64,000 bases of DNA from Aquila chrysaetos chrysaetos (GCF_900496995.4 NC_044010.1:1736001-1800000); one strand, 5' to 3'; shown: positions 37,022 to 51,295, counted from the stretch's first letter. The notes: generated by a model not told the origin, from the sequence alone. Translations and numbers: made by a program.

Positions 37022-39985
37022 AAGCTACCTTCTGGCATCCAGCTATGGATCCAGGTGTCACGAACGAGACAAGGTGTGCACCCTTAGCTAGAGTACCCGT
37101 GAGCTCCTTGGTTCTCTCTCCTGCCCAGGACCAGCCGGGCAGCAGACAGCCTTCAGGTCACTTTGGAAGAGAAGAGCAAAGGGCCAGCTCTACCTGCCCA
37201 CGATGGAGTGCATCCCTGGGAAGGGAAGGGAAGGAAAATCCTGCGCTCATTCTCCCTCCGCTAGATGTCAGCTTTGGGTCATATATATATCTCAATATAT
37301 GTGGGGAATAACAACACACCAAAAAATCAGTAGTTGATGGCCTGCCAGGCACTATGGCCTTAAAACTGATATGATCACATCACAAGAGTGCCTGCTAATA
37401 TGTTTGGAAATTTTCATTCCCTGTGTTTTCTTCTTAACGTTTTCTAGTGCACAGCATAGCAATAAATGTAGCTACATCTGGTCTGGCCTGATATTTGTTT
37501 CAGCCTACAAGTTATCTGCGGGGTCCTCTGTCATACTTCTCATTACGCTGATCTCAGTACTCCCCTACTTCAGGGATGTGCATTGCAGCCAACTCACCAA
37601 ACCATAAAGTTTATAGTTTCATGGTTATCATAATTTTACATGAATTAAAAATAGTCTGTGACTACTGTATTTTGGATCAGGAGAGGGGAAAAATCTCTAC
37701 TTTTGTGCTGTGTCTTTTAAGAGACTGTACTTTGCATCTAGATATATTCTCTTCCTTCAGCAATGGGCTCAATTCAAAGTAGCAATGACTTCTTGTCCCA
37801 TAAGTAGTATTTTCTCTGCTACTAGTAATACTTCTGATTTAGCTGTGAAGCTCTAAAGTTCTAAGGAAATCAGAATTTGCCACAGAGATAGTATGTTTTA
37901 TTAGAGCCCCTGCTATATACTTGAAAAAAGTGGACAAGTACTAAAGTTCTGGAGCCTTTTCATTGGAGTACAATAAAGGACTTTAAAAGACTCTCTAAAA
38001 ACTTTTCTGGAAGCCTTGCTGCCTTCTTTTGAGAAGTGAAGAAAATAATACAGGAAATACTCACACATCTGGTCTAGTCTTGCAGGTAGAGTGTCAAGCA
38101 GCCAACAGTCAAAGCTGATTTTTGCACAGATCTGCACAGCTGGGGTTTTGCAGTTGCTTACTTTTCAATACTAACATAGTCAAAGGCTTGTGAGTCCAAA
38201 CACAAAGATCCTGTGTAAATCTGTGCTCAGTTCCTATTACAATCACGATGCTCATTACTCCAGTTGGTTATATTTGTTTGCTTTTCACAGCTGGCAAATC
38301 ACCGTGGGTCAAGCTGACATCTATCTCACTGATGTATCCAGGAGTGCTGGGTTCAGACTGGGACTTTACAACACTTCGGTGAAGAATCTGGTGAACTCTA
38401 AGCAATGTAAATAACTCAGATCATATAACAGTTTGCATACAGTCACGATTGGTTTTCCTTATCAGATGTCTTTCTTGGGCATATGCCCCATGTTTGGAAG
38501 GAAAACGCTTTTTCCTTGCATATCAGTCATGCAAGAAAGTTTTCCCCAAATTAAATATTTAAATAGCCATCCCTCTATTATAGGTGGAGATGGCAGCAAA
38601 TCTTATATTTAACATTGCCTAACACTTTTGATTATAAGATCCAGTTTTCAGTTGCTTTTAATTTTGTCGTATTTTAATCATTCCAGGCTGAAATTTTCCA
38701 TCCTTGGTCTCTGTGTTGGGCTGGATTTTTTTGGGAACATTTCACTGAAAGCCAGTCAGCAACTTCCAAGAATGAGGTTAGTGAAAAATATGGTGGTTGG
38801 CCCATGCTGAAAATGTCTTACAGTGGTTTCACTGCAGTTCAGTGCTTCATGCAGGGGCTTGAAATTAGCGGGGGCTGATCCCTGGGGGCATCAGCCTGTA
38901 CTTGCTGGCCATATGAAAATCCAGCCACATCTGACCTAGCTGTAAATCACTGCTCTCTGCTTGCACATGCTCAGCAGAGCTTGTCTGAAATCCAGATGTT
39001 ATCTGTACCAAAGACTTGCCTAGTGCAGAGCATGCTTCTGCCCATGGCCAAAGGAACTCAGAAAACCCCAGACACGAGCAGAAGGCAGAGAGCTGGCTGC
39101 CCCCCACTCTCCCACCCCCCCATGCCACCTGTGCTTGGATTCAGCCTTAAACAGCACTGGAGGGGAGAAGGAAAAGAAAAATAATGGCTCAAAAGAGAAG
39201 CTGCAGGACAGTACCTGGGGACAGGCAGGGTGCAATGTGCAGAGGCAACAAGGTCAGAGTTAGAGCAGACGGGAGTAACACAGGACAGGGACTTGCTGGG
39301 ATGAGAGGACTTCAGGGGGATAGAAGAATCAAGAGAAGGGGACAAATTTGGGGAAGAGGCAAAAGGGGACAGCCTGTGACACACTGGGCAGAAAGAGTTC
39401 TAGGAGACTACCAAATATTTGGCTGTTCTTTCTGTAACCATCTCTGTCTCCAAAACCCAGAAGAGAGCTTGATTTATTCTCAGCATTACTCTGTGGAATG
39501 GCAAATAGCTACAGAGCCCTTTGGGAAAACATGTCTCATCTACCCCCAGTGTTAAATTCTCAAAAAGGAAAAGTGTTTCCCGCTAGCAGATGACTCCTCT
39601 AGCTCATGGGGCAGGGCTCTGTACTGTGTGTCTGGAAGTCCAACCATATAAAGTCTCACATCTCCCATGTACTGTCATATGTGGTAAAATGTAATTTCTG
39701 AGGCTTTCTTTCCGGCTTACCTAACGTGCCAGTATGTCACCTAACTACAAGTCTTCCCATAAGGTAACTGCATCTCACTTCAACATCTGCATCAGCATTA
39801 GAGAAAGGGTCTGAAGCAGATCAAGTTCAACTAGCGTGCATTAGAGAGCACCAAGCAAAGATCTGCTAAACCAGTGACAACAGGGCACAGTGAAATCACA
39901 CCTGGATCTCCCTTCCCGTAAACTAAGCTATTATCCACCCGTAGTGGACACAGAAGAAGATTCACTCCCGTTCTTTTTATGTCTA
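37022..39985. other. Intergenic DNA, nothing recognised
   Basis: Contains a short (AT)n run near 37,281-37,290 and no gene or mobile element that I can support. Confidence 0.4.
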
Positions 39986-40330
39986 TCTTTAAAATATCTA
40001 AAAATCATTTCTGGGCCACCCCTCTATTGCCTCTTTTCTAAATCAAGCTATGCAAATTCCTTCAGCCTTTCCTCATGAGCCATGTTTTCTAGACTTCTGG
40101 TCATCCTCAATTCTCTCCTCTGACTCTCCAGCTGTTCCACATCCTCGCTTAATTAAAGCACCAGAAACTGGACATGATCCTCCAGCTGAGTCCTCTCCTG
40201 CCCTTATCTGGAACAAAGCAGAAAGAATATGCCAATACTCCTGTTTATTCAGCTGTGATGATAGAAGAGTATTTTTGTGTTCATTACTCAGCAGTATGTT
40301 CCTTACTCATCTCTTCAGATGTGCCATTCC
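39986..40330 (-). mobile_element. Ancient CR1-like LINE fragment
   Basis: The + strand carries the reverse complement of the C-terminal part of an old CR1: 'ccttcagcctttcctcatgagccatgttttctagacttctggtcatcctcaattctc', then 'agaaactggacatgatcctccagctgagtcctc'. These match the order of the CR1 LRKASYEE and FWAPHYKKDIE coding region in reverse. Strong divergence suggests an old insertion. Confidence 0.65.
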
Positions 40331-41560
40331 ATCCTGAGATAAAGAAAGGAGCCGAACCCTTTTGTTCATCTCTTCCAGACAGAGAAGTAGCCTCATCTCT
40401 TTTCCAACTAGGACAAGAGTCAGGCTAAGGATAATAGAAGTCTCAAACCCCAGCAAAAGTCTCAACCACCTAGCAAAGAGCTCTCATTCTTGTTAAAAAT
40501 GTTGAGAGGAAATAGATGTCATAAAAAGACTCCATCCCAAATACATGACAGAGACACCCTAATACATCCAGGATGTCTCCTTGGAGAAGCAGAGACAGAG
40601 AAAACCTGATATGATATATGATATAAAGGAGGCCTTTGAACAACAGTGTCAAGAATAGTGTCTATCATGAAAGATCCACCTCAGCCTTGAGATTTTGTGG
40701 TGATGGAAGGCAGAAAATAAAGGAGATTTTTCACAACTCTCTGTCTGAATAAGAATGTGCACTCAAAACCACAAATGAGGGGCTCCTTTTAGCCTTGAGA
40801 CTGAATTAGTGTTTAAACTGAGCCTAGGACTCTGGAATCCCAGAACTGATGCCTTCAGGAAAGTAAAACCATACTGGTGCTTTGGAAGTTGGCTTGTCTA
40901 TTACTGTTTAACGTCAAGACTCCCAGTACAGGTTCAGTCCTCTCATGAAAGCAGAAGATCTGCTCTCATGAGGCCATAGTGTGGGATCAGAGGGCTGCCC
41001 CGGTCCCAACGATACCAAGGTTGACCCACTTCAGAGGCAGTCCTCTGGCTGACACTAAGTCCCAGAGCAGGGAAGCAGCTGAGTTGAGACAGCATAACGC
41101 TGTTTGCACATCGATCTGTGGCAACTTTCCACTGAGAGGGTTCTCTGTCTTGCAGCAGCATTGCATGCAGTTTTGAGCTTGGGACACACTGCAGCCTCCA
41201 GATTCCTACCCCTGCAATGCTGCTCTCTAGCTCAGGCACAGCTAATGATGGGTAGCTAAAGGCAAAAGATGTTGTTTTCCTATTAAAACTGCATCCTAGC
41301 TTTTCCAGACTATTTCTCCAGTTTGTCACGGTCATCTAAAGTAATTTCAAACCCTCCAAGTTCAATGTAATATGGAAAAATAATAAATGTATTCTCTATT
41401 CTGTCACCCATTTGATTAACTAAGAAGTTAGCAATAGAGATCTCGATCAACATATACTTCCAGGCTAACAGTGAACTAAGAAGGACTACTCTCTGAATAT
41501 ACTTTTCAACCAATATTGCACTCACCTGCTAAAAATTGTACATAGCCAATATTTCCTTCA
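40331..41560. other. Intergenic DNA, nothing recognised
   Basis: No gene is supported. Parts may be diverged CR1 sequence between the two identified copies, but I see no convincing match. Confidence 0.35.
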
Positions 41561-41950
41561 TGAGACAATGTTCAAAGCCTTACTAAAGTTAAGATACATC
41601 TTTCTGCTGTCCTTCCCTAGCCACAAGTCCCATCACAGAAGCATATTACATTGATTTGGTATGATTTGTTCTTGATAAATCCATACTGGTTGCCACTCAC
41701 CTTGTAGTTAACTTCTGGAGGCTCAGTGATTGTTTCCCCTGCCCCCTCATTATTGAAAAAAATAGTAAGAGGCAACACATTTATCTCTGTACTCCATGAT
41801 TCCTCAAAGATAACAGCTAATAGTTCTGGCATTGCTTCAGACAATCCTCCCAGTATCCTACCAGGAATTTCATCAAGTCCAGCCAATTTGAAAACACCCA
41901 ACATATCTAACTCTCTTCCATTATATTGCTTGGTCTTGCAGCAAATTGAA
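41561..41950 (-). mobile_element. Ancient CR1/L3-type LINE, reverse transcriptase part
   Basis: Read on the - strand, it gives KLAGLDEIPGRILGGLSEAM and LLAVIFEESW, parallel to the CR1 segment KSPGPDGIHPRVL...LSIIFEKSW, then NQYGFIKNKSYQ and a YLNFSKALN-like segment near 41,600. It is an old reverse transcriptase relic in the opposite direction to the copy that follows. Confidence 0.7.
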
Positions 41951-41999
41951 AACATTCTCAGACATTCTTAGCAAAGTGAAGGCCCTAGACAGTCATTTT

Positions 42000-44650
42000 G
42001 AAATGAAAATATTCCCTAACAGGCTGGAAAACCCAGATATTTGGGAAAAGCTGACAGGTGTGGAAAAGCCCAGACTCAGCATTAGTACCCTTATGAGAAA
42101 AAAAAATGGGAACATTCTGAATCCTGAAGGAAAGCACAATCCAGAAGATGTAAGTAATCCAGCAGGGAAAGGGAAACAAACATATCGGGTTTTATACAAG
42201 ATGCCAGTAAAAGAACCAAAGTAGTGGTATGCTTACTTCTACACAATGCTTGAAATCTAAAAAATAAGGTGAGGAACCAGAATGCCTGATCCAAAACACA
42301 GACACAGATATAGCAGACATATTGGAAACCTGGGGAAAGGAAGACAGTCAATGGGATGCTAAGCCTGGGTTATAAAGTACACGGTAAAGATAAACTGTGC
42401 CAGAGGCAGAGCAGTGCTCCGCCTTATTGAAAGCTCAGCATCAAATCAAATTTACAAGCTCATCAACTCAACCAGTAACATAAAGTCTGTACAAGTTGAA
42501 ATTCCAGACCTAAATAGGAAGAATATAGTTATGGCAGATAGTGTTACTAACCCAGCATAGCAAAATGCCTTGAATTCGATAAGCTGAAAGAGATCAGAGA
42601 GGCAGGAAAAACAGCAGTAACAGGAGATGTCAACTGCCCTCCTGTAGATTGACAAATGTCATGCCGGGACATGAAACAGAGATGACATTTTGGGGCTCTG
42701 TCAGCAATTATTCCATGGAGCAGCTGGTTAGAGAGCCCACAGGAGCAAAGGCAGTCCTCGACTTTGTGGCTCTAGCCCTTCCAGTGGAGGCTCCACTCTG
42801 ACAGTGACCACAGAGGACTCGGCTTCACCAGCTCTACAGGAGCACCGCAGGCCAAATACGCCACTGCCATTGTCCTCGGCTTCAAGAAAAGCTATGCAGA
42901 AATGAGGAAGCTTGTTAAAAAGAAGCTAGAAAGGTCAGCAAAGAGAAATCCTAACAAGCAGCACGGAAACTTCTGAAGAACACCAGACTGGAAGCATAAC
43001 ACCGCTGCGTATGACCTATTGAGAAAGGCCGGAGAATGGATTAAAGGAGGCCAGCACGCATAAACAGCCAAGTAAGCAAGTTTATTAGCAGTAAGAAGGC
43101 ATTTTTCAAAAAGATGCCTATTGTATCCAAACCAATAAAATGAAATGAATAGTATAGTCAGGCAGATTAAAAGCAAAATCCCAATTAGGAAAGCTAAAAA
43201 AGAGTTTGAGGAGAACTAGCTAAAGAAATCAAAACTAGTACTTCATCAAAAATGTCAGGAGCAAAAAACCTGCTAGGGCCTCTGCATGGCCAGCTAGCAA
43301 TAAGGCAAAACTCAGAGACAATGAAGCCATTCTGCATTGCTGTTCACTGGAAAGAAATGGGGGAAGTTTTCATATGGAGGAAAATGCAGAGGATATGTCT
43401 GAAATCAAAGTAATTGTGGATGAGATTATGTTTCAAACAGACAAAGTGAAAATTAACAAATTGCTGGAGCCAGATGGTACCTAGCAGAAATCAAGGATGG
43501 AAACACTGAATTACTAATGACAGTGTGCAACCTCCCACTTGAAACCTCCTTGGGGCCTGAAGATTGGAAGGTGGCATATATGAAGCCAATCTTTAAAACA
43601 GGTCATGGGGGGCATCCAGGGAAACACAGGCCTTATGCTTCATACTATTTTTTAAGCCTAGAAAGGTGAGCAGTGCAGCTCTGGAAGACCAGGGTGTGCA
43701 TGTGTGAGAGGGCAAATTCTGCTCTTGACAAATCATTAGCACTCAGTAGAGAATTCATTGATATGTGAAGAAATAGGATATACTTCAAAAGAGTAAAAAT
43801 TGCTTGTGAAAAGAGAAGTCTTGTCTTGACAGGCTTCCTTGGATGTCTCTGAAAGGATCAGCAGCAGACAGGTGAAGATGGCCTTGTAGACAGAATCTGC
43901 CTTGAAAAGTCCCTCACCAAAGGCTGCTAAGTACGCAAAGCAGCCAAAGTATAAGAAGGAAAATCCTTAAATTCAATGCAGATAAGTACAAAGCAATGTA
44001 CATGAGGAAAAGTTGCCATTTCTCATATGAATTGATGAGCTCATGCTGACCATTGCCACTAAGGGATGAAACATGGGGGTATAATTCCATGAGGATGTTA
44101 GCTCGGTGCTGAGCAGCAAGTAAAAAGCAAATCAGAAGTTAGGAGTTACTAGGAAAACAACAGAGAACAAAACAGTGAATTACATCATGCCCATGTATAA
44201 GCCCATGGTTAGCCCCAAACTTGAATCTGTGTGCAATTCTATTGTTACCATCTCAAAAAAAGATATAACGGAACTGGAAAACATTCAAAGAACAGCTACA
44301 AGGATGATCAAAAGCATGGGATGACTTCTGTAGGAGGAATGACTCCGTAGACTGGAACTTTTCTGCCTGGAAAAGAAAAGGCTTGTGAGACAGTTCTGCA
44401 AAAGCCTGAATTTAATGGTGATGTTGCATTATGATAGACTGTCTCTTCCAACTCAAGAACTAGGGACAACAAAATGAAGCTATGAGGAACCATGTTAAAA
44501 AGCAATAAAGGAAGGTGAGTTTTCATACCAATAATAAAACTGTGGAGTACTTTCCCTAAGGATGTTATGGATAAGGAAAACATACACGGATTCAAGGAGA
44601 GATTAGACAAATATTTGGAAGTGCACTACATCAAAAGATATTAGAGAAAA
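42000..44650 (+). mobile_element. Ancient CR1/L3-type LINE, long decayed copy
   Basis: Several CR1-like blocks occur in the right order on the + strand. GDVNCPPVD (near 42,627) resembles the endonuclease GDFN motif. 'ggagcagctggttagagagcccac' (near 42,717) matches QLVREPT. LEPDGT (near 43,467) and GPEDWKVAYMKPIFKTGHGG (near 43,555) match the reverse transcriptase. KFNADKYKAMYM lies near 43,975. YKPMVSPKLESV...KKDITELENIQRTATRMIK lies near 44,200-44,310. The frame is broken many times. The 5' limit is uncertain, and the element may be a mosaic of more than one insertion. Confidence 0.65.
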
Positions 44651-44774
44651 AGCATCAGGATCAGGAAACCTCTGGAGCTAAATTTGTTTGGCAGTTGGGA
44701 GAGTGTCATTAATGCCCTACCTGTTCTTACCCTTCTAAAGGCATCTGCTATGGTCATTGTTGCAGAGGAGCTAC

Positions 44775-45545
44775 CAGGCCACAAGGTTCCCTCAGCCGCT
44801 CCTCGTAAGACTTGTGCTCTAGACCCTTCACCAGCTTCATTGCCCTTCTCTGGACATGCTCCAGCACCTCAATGTCTTTCTGGTAGTGAGGACCCCAAAA
44901 CTGAACACAGTATTCAAGGTGCGGCCTCACCAGTGCCAAGTACAGGGGGGATGATCACTGCCCTAGTCCTGCTGGCCACACTATTTCTGATACAAGCCAG
45001 GATGCTGTTGGCCACCTCGGCCACCTGGGCACACTGCTGGCTCACATTCAGCCAGCTGTCCACCAACACCCCCAGGTCCTTTTCCACCAGGCAGCTTTCC
45101 AGCCACTCTTCCCCAAGCCTGTAGCTCTGCATGGGGTTGTTGTGACCCAAGTGCAGGACCCGGCACTTGGCCTTGTTGAACCTCATACAGTTGGCCTCAG
45201 CTCATTGATCCAGCCTGTCCAGATCCCTCTGTAGAGCCTGCCTACCCTCAAGCAGATCAACACTCCCGCCCAACATGGTGTCACCTGCAAACTTACTGAG
45301 TGTGCACTCGATCCCCTTGTCCAGATCATTGATAAAGATATTAAAGAGAACTGGCCCCAAAACTGAGCCCTAGGGAACACCACTTGTGACTGGCTGCCAA
45401 CTGGATTTAACTCCATTCACCACCACTCTTTGGGCCTGGCCATCCAGCCAGATTTTTACCCAGTGAAGAGTACACCCATCCAAACCATGAGCAGCCAGTT
45501 TCTCCAGGAGAATGCTGTGGGAAATGGTGTCAAACACTGTCAATA
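44775..45545 (-). mobile_element. CR1 LINE, reverse transcriptase region (younger copy)
   Basis: The - strand translates, with a frame change near 45,190, to close matches of avian CR1: [59 protein letters not shown] and [20 protein letters not shown]. The part above 45,190 matches the [31 protein letters not shown] region in another frame. It is truncated at both ends and dead, but much less diverged than the neighbouring copies. Confidence 0.92.
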
Positions 45546-48500
45546 TAGTGTCAATAGCTCTTTGAGTGATCGGTCTAGGGTGTGCACCATAGCTACCCTC
45601 AGGCCAGGAGCAAGATAGATGACGGGGTCATCTTCTACCTTATCTACACATTATCAAAGGCCCCCTTGCATTCAGCCTCTTCAGTGTGCCTTCACAGTCT
45701 AAGTATGCAGTAGAAGGTACTGACCTGTATTCTCTCTAAATAGACTTTCAAACTCCTCTATTCTGCATTTTCAAATAAATGGAAAGATAAACATTCTTTA
45801 TAAAGGTGAGCTGCAAAAACAGCTACTAGTTCACATCTAGTTCCTTAAATAATGACAAATATTGTAACAGTTTATAGCTGTCTAGGCACAACTGCACTTC
45901 TTTGTTAAGCCTGTATTAGGATCAGTTCTGCTGTTCAGTCTGCACTTCTCTTTCAATTTCATCTGATCATGCCAAGGTGTCACCAACACAGTTCCAGTTT
46001 TAGGCTCCTTTCTACTTTACCATCCATCTCCTTCTTGATCCATATCTTCCTCTTTTCTTCATAATTATGCATAGTGTTTATGCAAAAAAAATGGCCGTCA
46101 AATATGTACACTTTCATGTATCCCACAATGTTAAATTATCAGCCCTGAAAGAACAGAAGAAATTACTTGGTTTTAGTTTGTTTGGTTGAATTGATTTGCT
46201 CCATTGAAACAGGGCATGAATTGCTCCATTTGGCTGACTCTCCTACTAGATTATTAAAGAACTCTTTAGAATGTAGTATCTACTACAATGAGAAATTTGA
46301 ATGACTGCATAATTTCCAGTGTGGTTTTGATTTTTTTATATGCACCATTTATTTCTCATCATTTTATTTTAGGGCAAACGAAAGCTTGGGAAAAAAAATA
46401 AGCAATCAGTCTTCCTTAATTAAGGGATATCATTCCCTCTGGTGAATTTGTGGAGAGCAAGAACAGAATAAATTTCTTTTCATTTCCTCACTGGGAATAT
46501 TAAATGCAAGGCAGCTAATTTGTCTGTGAATTAAATTTCCAGCTTTTTTCAGCTCTTTAGTTCTGCTCTTATCTTTTATTTTACTGTAGCAGGGGAAGAT
46601 GCAGTGCTACGCTAGCTGAGGTATACTGGAGGGAAAAGCTTTGTATTCTGCTTGCTTTTTCTAGTATTGAACTTCTGTAACAAAGAGAGGTATATACAGA
46701 AAATAATAAATGGAGTTGCTCTAGGAATCAATTTCTTATCAGTCTTCTCAGCCTATTGAAAAAGATAGTTTTCCTTTAGGCAGCCAAACTTATGATGAAG
46801 TTGTCTGACAGGAATTCTTATTTTTCAAATGTAGCACTCTTCCTCCATTTACACATATTTCATGCATGTCATTTCTGCTGGCTCCTATCAGCCAGAAGGG
46901 TCTGCGACAGTAGCTTTAAAACCAGTCCCTCCTGATGCGTTTCCACACAGGTCTGGAGCCTCAGCAAGGTTTGTGTGAGGGGGCTGCTTGGGGCAGGTGT
47001 CGGTGGCTGTGAAAGGGATCCACAGGCTGGTCTGAAGGACACCAGAACTTCTTTGTTGTGCCTAGAATCCCTCCAGCACCTCCAGCCTTGTTCCCTTCAG
47101 AAGCAAGGGCAATACTATCCTGCAATCAAGCAGCTGTCCTGATGAAAAGGATTATTTCTTTAGAGCGAAAAACTTCCAGAGTAAACAGGTTTTAATCTAG
47201 CAGACCAACATATCTGTTTGCAGATAGAAACCGCTGACAATCCTGTACATTCATCTTCTCTCCCTTCCTCTGCTCCGAGAGCTTTTTAACTGTTCAATGT
47301 CTTTTCCAGCTGTGTCGCTTTTGAAGCCTGAAATTTGGCTCTTGCCCTGTCAGTTCGGAGGTTGGTTGGAAACGTTGCTTCCTTGTTGGCTACTGCATTG
47401 CTCTCCTGCTTACTTTTCCTCCAGCACGGCCAATTCTCTCCCCAGTGAAAGCATTATAATCTAAACTATAGTAAATCATCTCACTAATAATGTCACCATA
47501 AAATTATTATATCTCATTATTCTTAATTAATTTGCAGTGTTTCCACATTTTTCCCCAAGCTCCACACTGGAGAGAAGAGGATATACAGCCTTTCTCAGAG
47601 CAGAATTAAGGATGCGCTCCAAGAAAGACCCTAGGGTAAATTTTAGTTAAAACCAGGATCCATTTTTGTCCCTAATGTCCCATGTTTGGTCTGTATTTTA
47701 CATGTGGCAGAGTGGACATTTAACATGTTTATACCAAGTTTAACAACTCCTTGACCGTTACTGAACAAAAAAATAAGGCTGAATACATTTGTTACACTTA
47801 CATGTGAATTGATCATGTAAAAAATTTCTTGCCCTATTTACTGTAAGAGCTCACTAAAAACTACCTTGATATGGAACTTGGTATTTCTGTAAGCAGCCCT
47901 TCTATGATCTGCTGTTCCACTTTTCCATTACACCTATATCTGCCTGCTAAACAGCTAATCAAAGAGACTATGCAGATAAATATATATTTATTTATTATAT
48001 TTTATGTTTGTAGTTCTACTTGAGCTACGGTTCTCCTTTACAAGCTTTCTTAAATGGCTGAGGAAAGCAAGGATTTTGTGGCTAAGAAAAGCCTGCAAAG
48101 CATAGGTTGTGATTTCCATACTCTCCTAAGGCACCAGCAGGCTAGCTGACCTTTAGGAATTCACTTTTCAGGATGTTCTTTCACTTGGGACTTCTATTTT
48201 TATCAAGGGACAATGTCCTGCAGGATGTGCTATTTATGTCACCCAAAGAATGGTGTAGGACATCCGACAGAATGCAATTGCCATATATTGGCAAGTAGTT
48301 GCCTGCTATGTCAACATTTTCATTTTCTCTCCTCAGCTCTAGAAAGTTTTACTCATATCTTCCTGGCTGGCCTGTCCTAGACCCAACACACCCTAAATTC
48401 TAGCCAGCCTACAAGATGGAAACTGATGCAGTAGTGGTGGATGGTCTGCTGGTAAAGTGGAGAGAGCACAGATCTATCCTCATCCTTCTGGGCTCTTGGG

Positions 48501-50858
48501 TGCTGTTCGGGTGTCTCACAAGATACCAGCTGTGGGTGATGTGGGGTAAAGGGGGCTGTTGTTTCCTGGCAAGATGCATTCAACAAGCAGTGGTGGGAAG
48601 CTGCATATCCACAATTAGCCTCTTTAACTGTGGAGTCCATCAGATGTTTTGTCTGCTCTCTACCTGCTCTTCTCAAAGTGTACACATTCAAGGTCTCTGT
48701 GCTTATGGCTGTACACTCTGCAGCCTGAGTCCACCACCCCAGAAATTATCCTGAGAACTACAGGGCAGAGTCACATCAACAAGGTGTCATCCTCAACAGA
48801 AAACCGCTCCTAAAGCCTTGTGAAAAATTAGGAAGAAAAAGCCTCTTTGCATTTTAGAGGAAACAAAGAAAGAATGAAGTGTAAGGCCAGTCAGTAGTGC
48901 CTTGCTTTGGAGGAACTTCTTGAAATGGAAGTTTGAGTGCATCTTGTGCAGCTTAACACCTGGTAGAGTGGAAAACCTGGGTGACAGCTTTGGATCCAGG
49001 TCTGAACAACATTTGCATCTATTTGGGTCAAATGTATTGCATATATTTGACCTCGTTAGGCTCTATGGCTTAGACCAGAGGAAGAACAAAAAAAAAAAAG
49101 AAAAAAAAGAAATGGAGCCTGTGTCTATTCTCTGGTATGTTCAGCACGCTTAAAGTAGCTGTCTTATCTTTTTATGAAAAACATACATGTATTTGAAGTC
49201 CTTTTCTCCACCTATCCTCTACTCAAAGAGGCAGGGTCTGCGTTTGTCATTCCCTGCTACAAGCAGGCGCATGACACAGGACCAGGGGCTCAAAAATTCT
49301 GTTCAGAAAATAAAATTAAAATGCTTTAAGCAATCTACCCTCCACTCATTACAAGGAAGCCATATGCTCTGAGATACAAAGCCAGCCTCTTCCCTTTTCT
49401 GATTTACACAGAGGAGGTGCGCAGCAACATAGCATTGAAATATAGTGAACAAAGAAGTAAAAGGCACACTGGCAAGAGTGGACAGCTAGAGCCCCAAATC
49501 TCTTGTGAAAACACATATGAACAACATCAAGAGCAGTTAATACTGGCTTAATACAGCACAAGCCTACTCCCAGAGTCTGTTACTCCCTTAGGCTTAGATC
49601 CCTTCCATTTGCACAGCTTGACAGTATGAGGACAACTGATGCTGGAAGAATATGGGCTCAGTATGTCAGCCCAGCAAAAGGAGATGAATAAGTATCATAC
49701 AGATGGTGTGTGCTTAAAGGAGAGGACAGGATGGAGACACTCTCCTTATAGCTAGCCCAAAATTTAATCATCTGTGCACCTGGCTTCAGACAGAGTCAGA
49801 GCAGAGATGTGGTTTTAGTTAGGGATGTAAGCTGCATCACAAAGGCAGAATGTCTATTAGTTAATGGCTAGTATCAGTTTTCATGCCTTTTAAGGCCATA
49901 AATATTTTAAATATCAAGGCCTTTTTCTTTCATGTGTGTATCTATTTCTCTTAAGTGCATTCCACTGCTGTCTGTCCCCTTCTCCTCTGGTCTGCTCTGC
50001 AAAAGATTAGACATGATTTTGCCTGATGGTCACCTCCAAGCCCTCAGTCATGGAAGGTGTTTCTGGCTCACCACAGGTCATGTCAGATTAAGCCATAATT
50101 ATTTCATAATTCCTATTACCTTCCAGAGAGGACTTCACACTAGAAAACTGGGCACTCAGTCTCACAAAGATGTTGGAAAATATGACTCACAACAGGGATC
50201 AAGCACTGCTCTAGGCAATACGGATTAATTCAAGAAAGGTAGTGTGAAGCTGTGACAGGGTTAATATTCCACCTGCCTATAGGTGCCTGGGACTGAGACA
50301 GAAGCACAAAAGCAGGCTTGTCTGGCATGGTCAGAGCAGCTTCTGAGAGCCTCCAAAATGCAGGGTGGAGTCTGATATCCGCGTCCGTTTGATATGGAGA
50401 GTTCCTGTTTGATTCGCCAGATGTGCTCTCCCCCATTCCACTCACCCATCATCTCATTTCCTCTCCATCAGTGATTGTGGTATTTGGAGTGTGTTTCTAC
50501 ATATGAGGCCTTTCTTAATTGGTTCTGTGCAGGTTTTATTAGTAAGGCATACTGTTGCTTTGCCCCTATGATGGGGAATACACTGACCTCTCCTCTGTCT
50601 TGCTCAACTTTGTTCTCTTTCCACTCCCCAGTCAGTTGGCATGACAAGGATAAACCGACTTGCTTCCTCTTCTAAGTGTTTATTCCACTTCAGAGAAAGT
50701 GCCTGCTCTTTGCATTCATTAGACATCAATATTAGTTCGTGATGTCTTTTTCCACTGTCACACACAATAAACATCTCCAAGTGAGGAGGCTGACAGCACA
50801 GGTGAATCGTACAGTGATGGAGAGAAACAGTGTCTGTGAATTTACTCTTTAAGAGAAC
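45546..50858. other. Long intergenic stretch, nothing recognised
   Basis: The sequence is AT-rich and shows no exon-like open frame with a known domain. There are short A-rich runs (49,089-49,110) and AT-rich simple sequence near 47,977-48,005. Confidence 0.4.
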
Positions 50859-50918
50859 TGTCCACAGGGTAGACAAGCTCCAGGGATATGTCCACAGGGT
50901 AGACAAGCTCCAGGGATA
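50859..50918 (+). repeat. 30-bp perfect tandem duplication
   Basis: Two identical 30-base copies begin 'gtccacagggtagacaagct' and end 'ccagggatat'. A partial third start ('gtcc') follows at 50,919. The lack of differences suggests a recent event. Confidence 0.95.
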
Positions 50919-51295
50919 TGTCCGAATCCTCTGAATTCCCCTGAGAAACACTCATGTAATTGATTTGGAATAGATAATTCCGACTCCTCCAACTTAAGGT
51001 TTTGGTTTAATAATGCCAGATGTTAAAGAAACTAGCAGACTTCATGGTTCCAGAAGTAACGATAGGATCTAAGTAGTAGCTAAATCCTGGCTGGAGGATG
51101 TTGGCATCAGTCAGATGATGGAGGGACTGAACACTTTTAGGGACAGCAGAGAGGTAACTCCAGTATTTTTATTCTAGGTGTGGCATACAAAGACGAACAA
51201 CCCTGTATTAACCTCTGGCATCAACTGGTGGCAGCAGAACATGACAGAAACTCAAGAGTTTTCACCATATGAAGCTCACCTGTCTTTAACACGCC

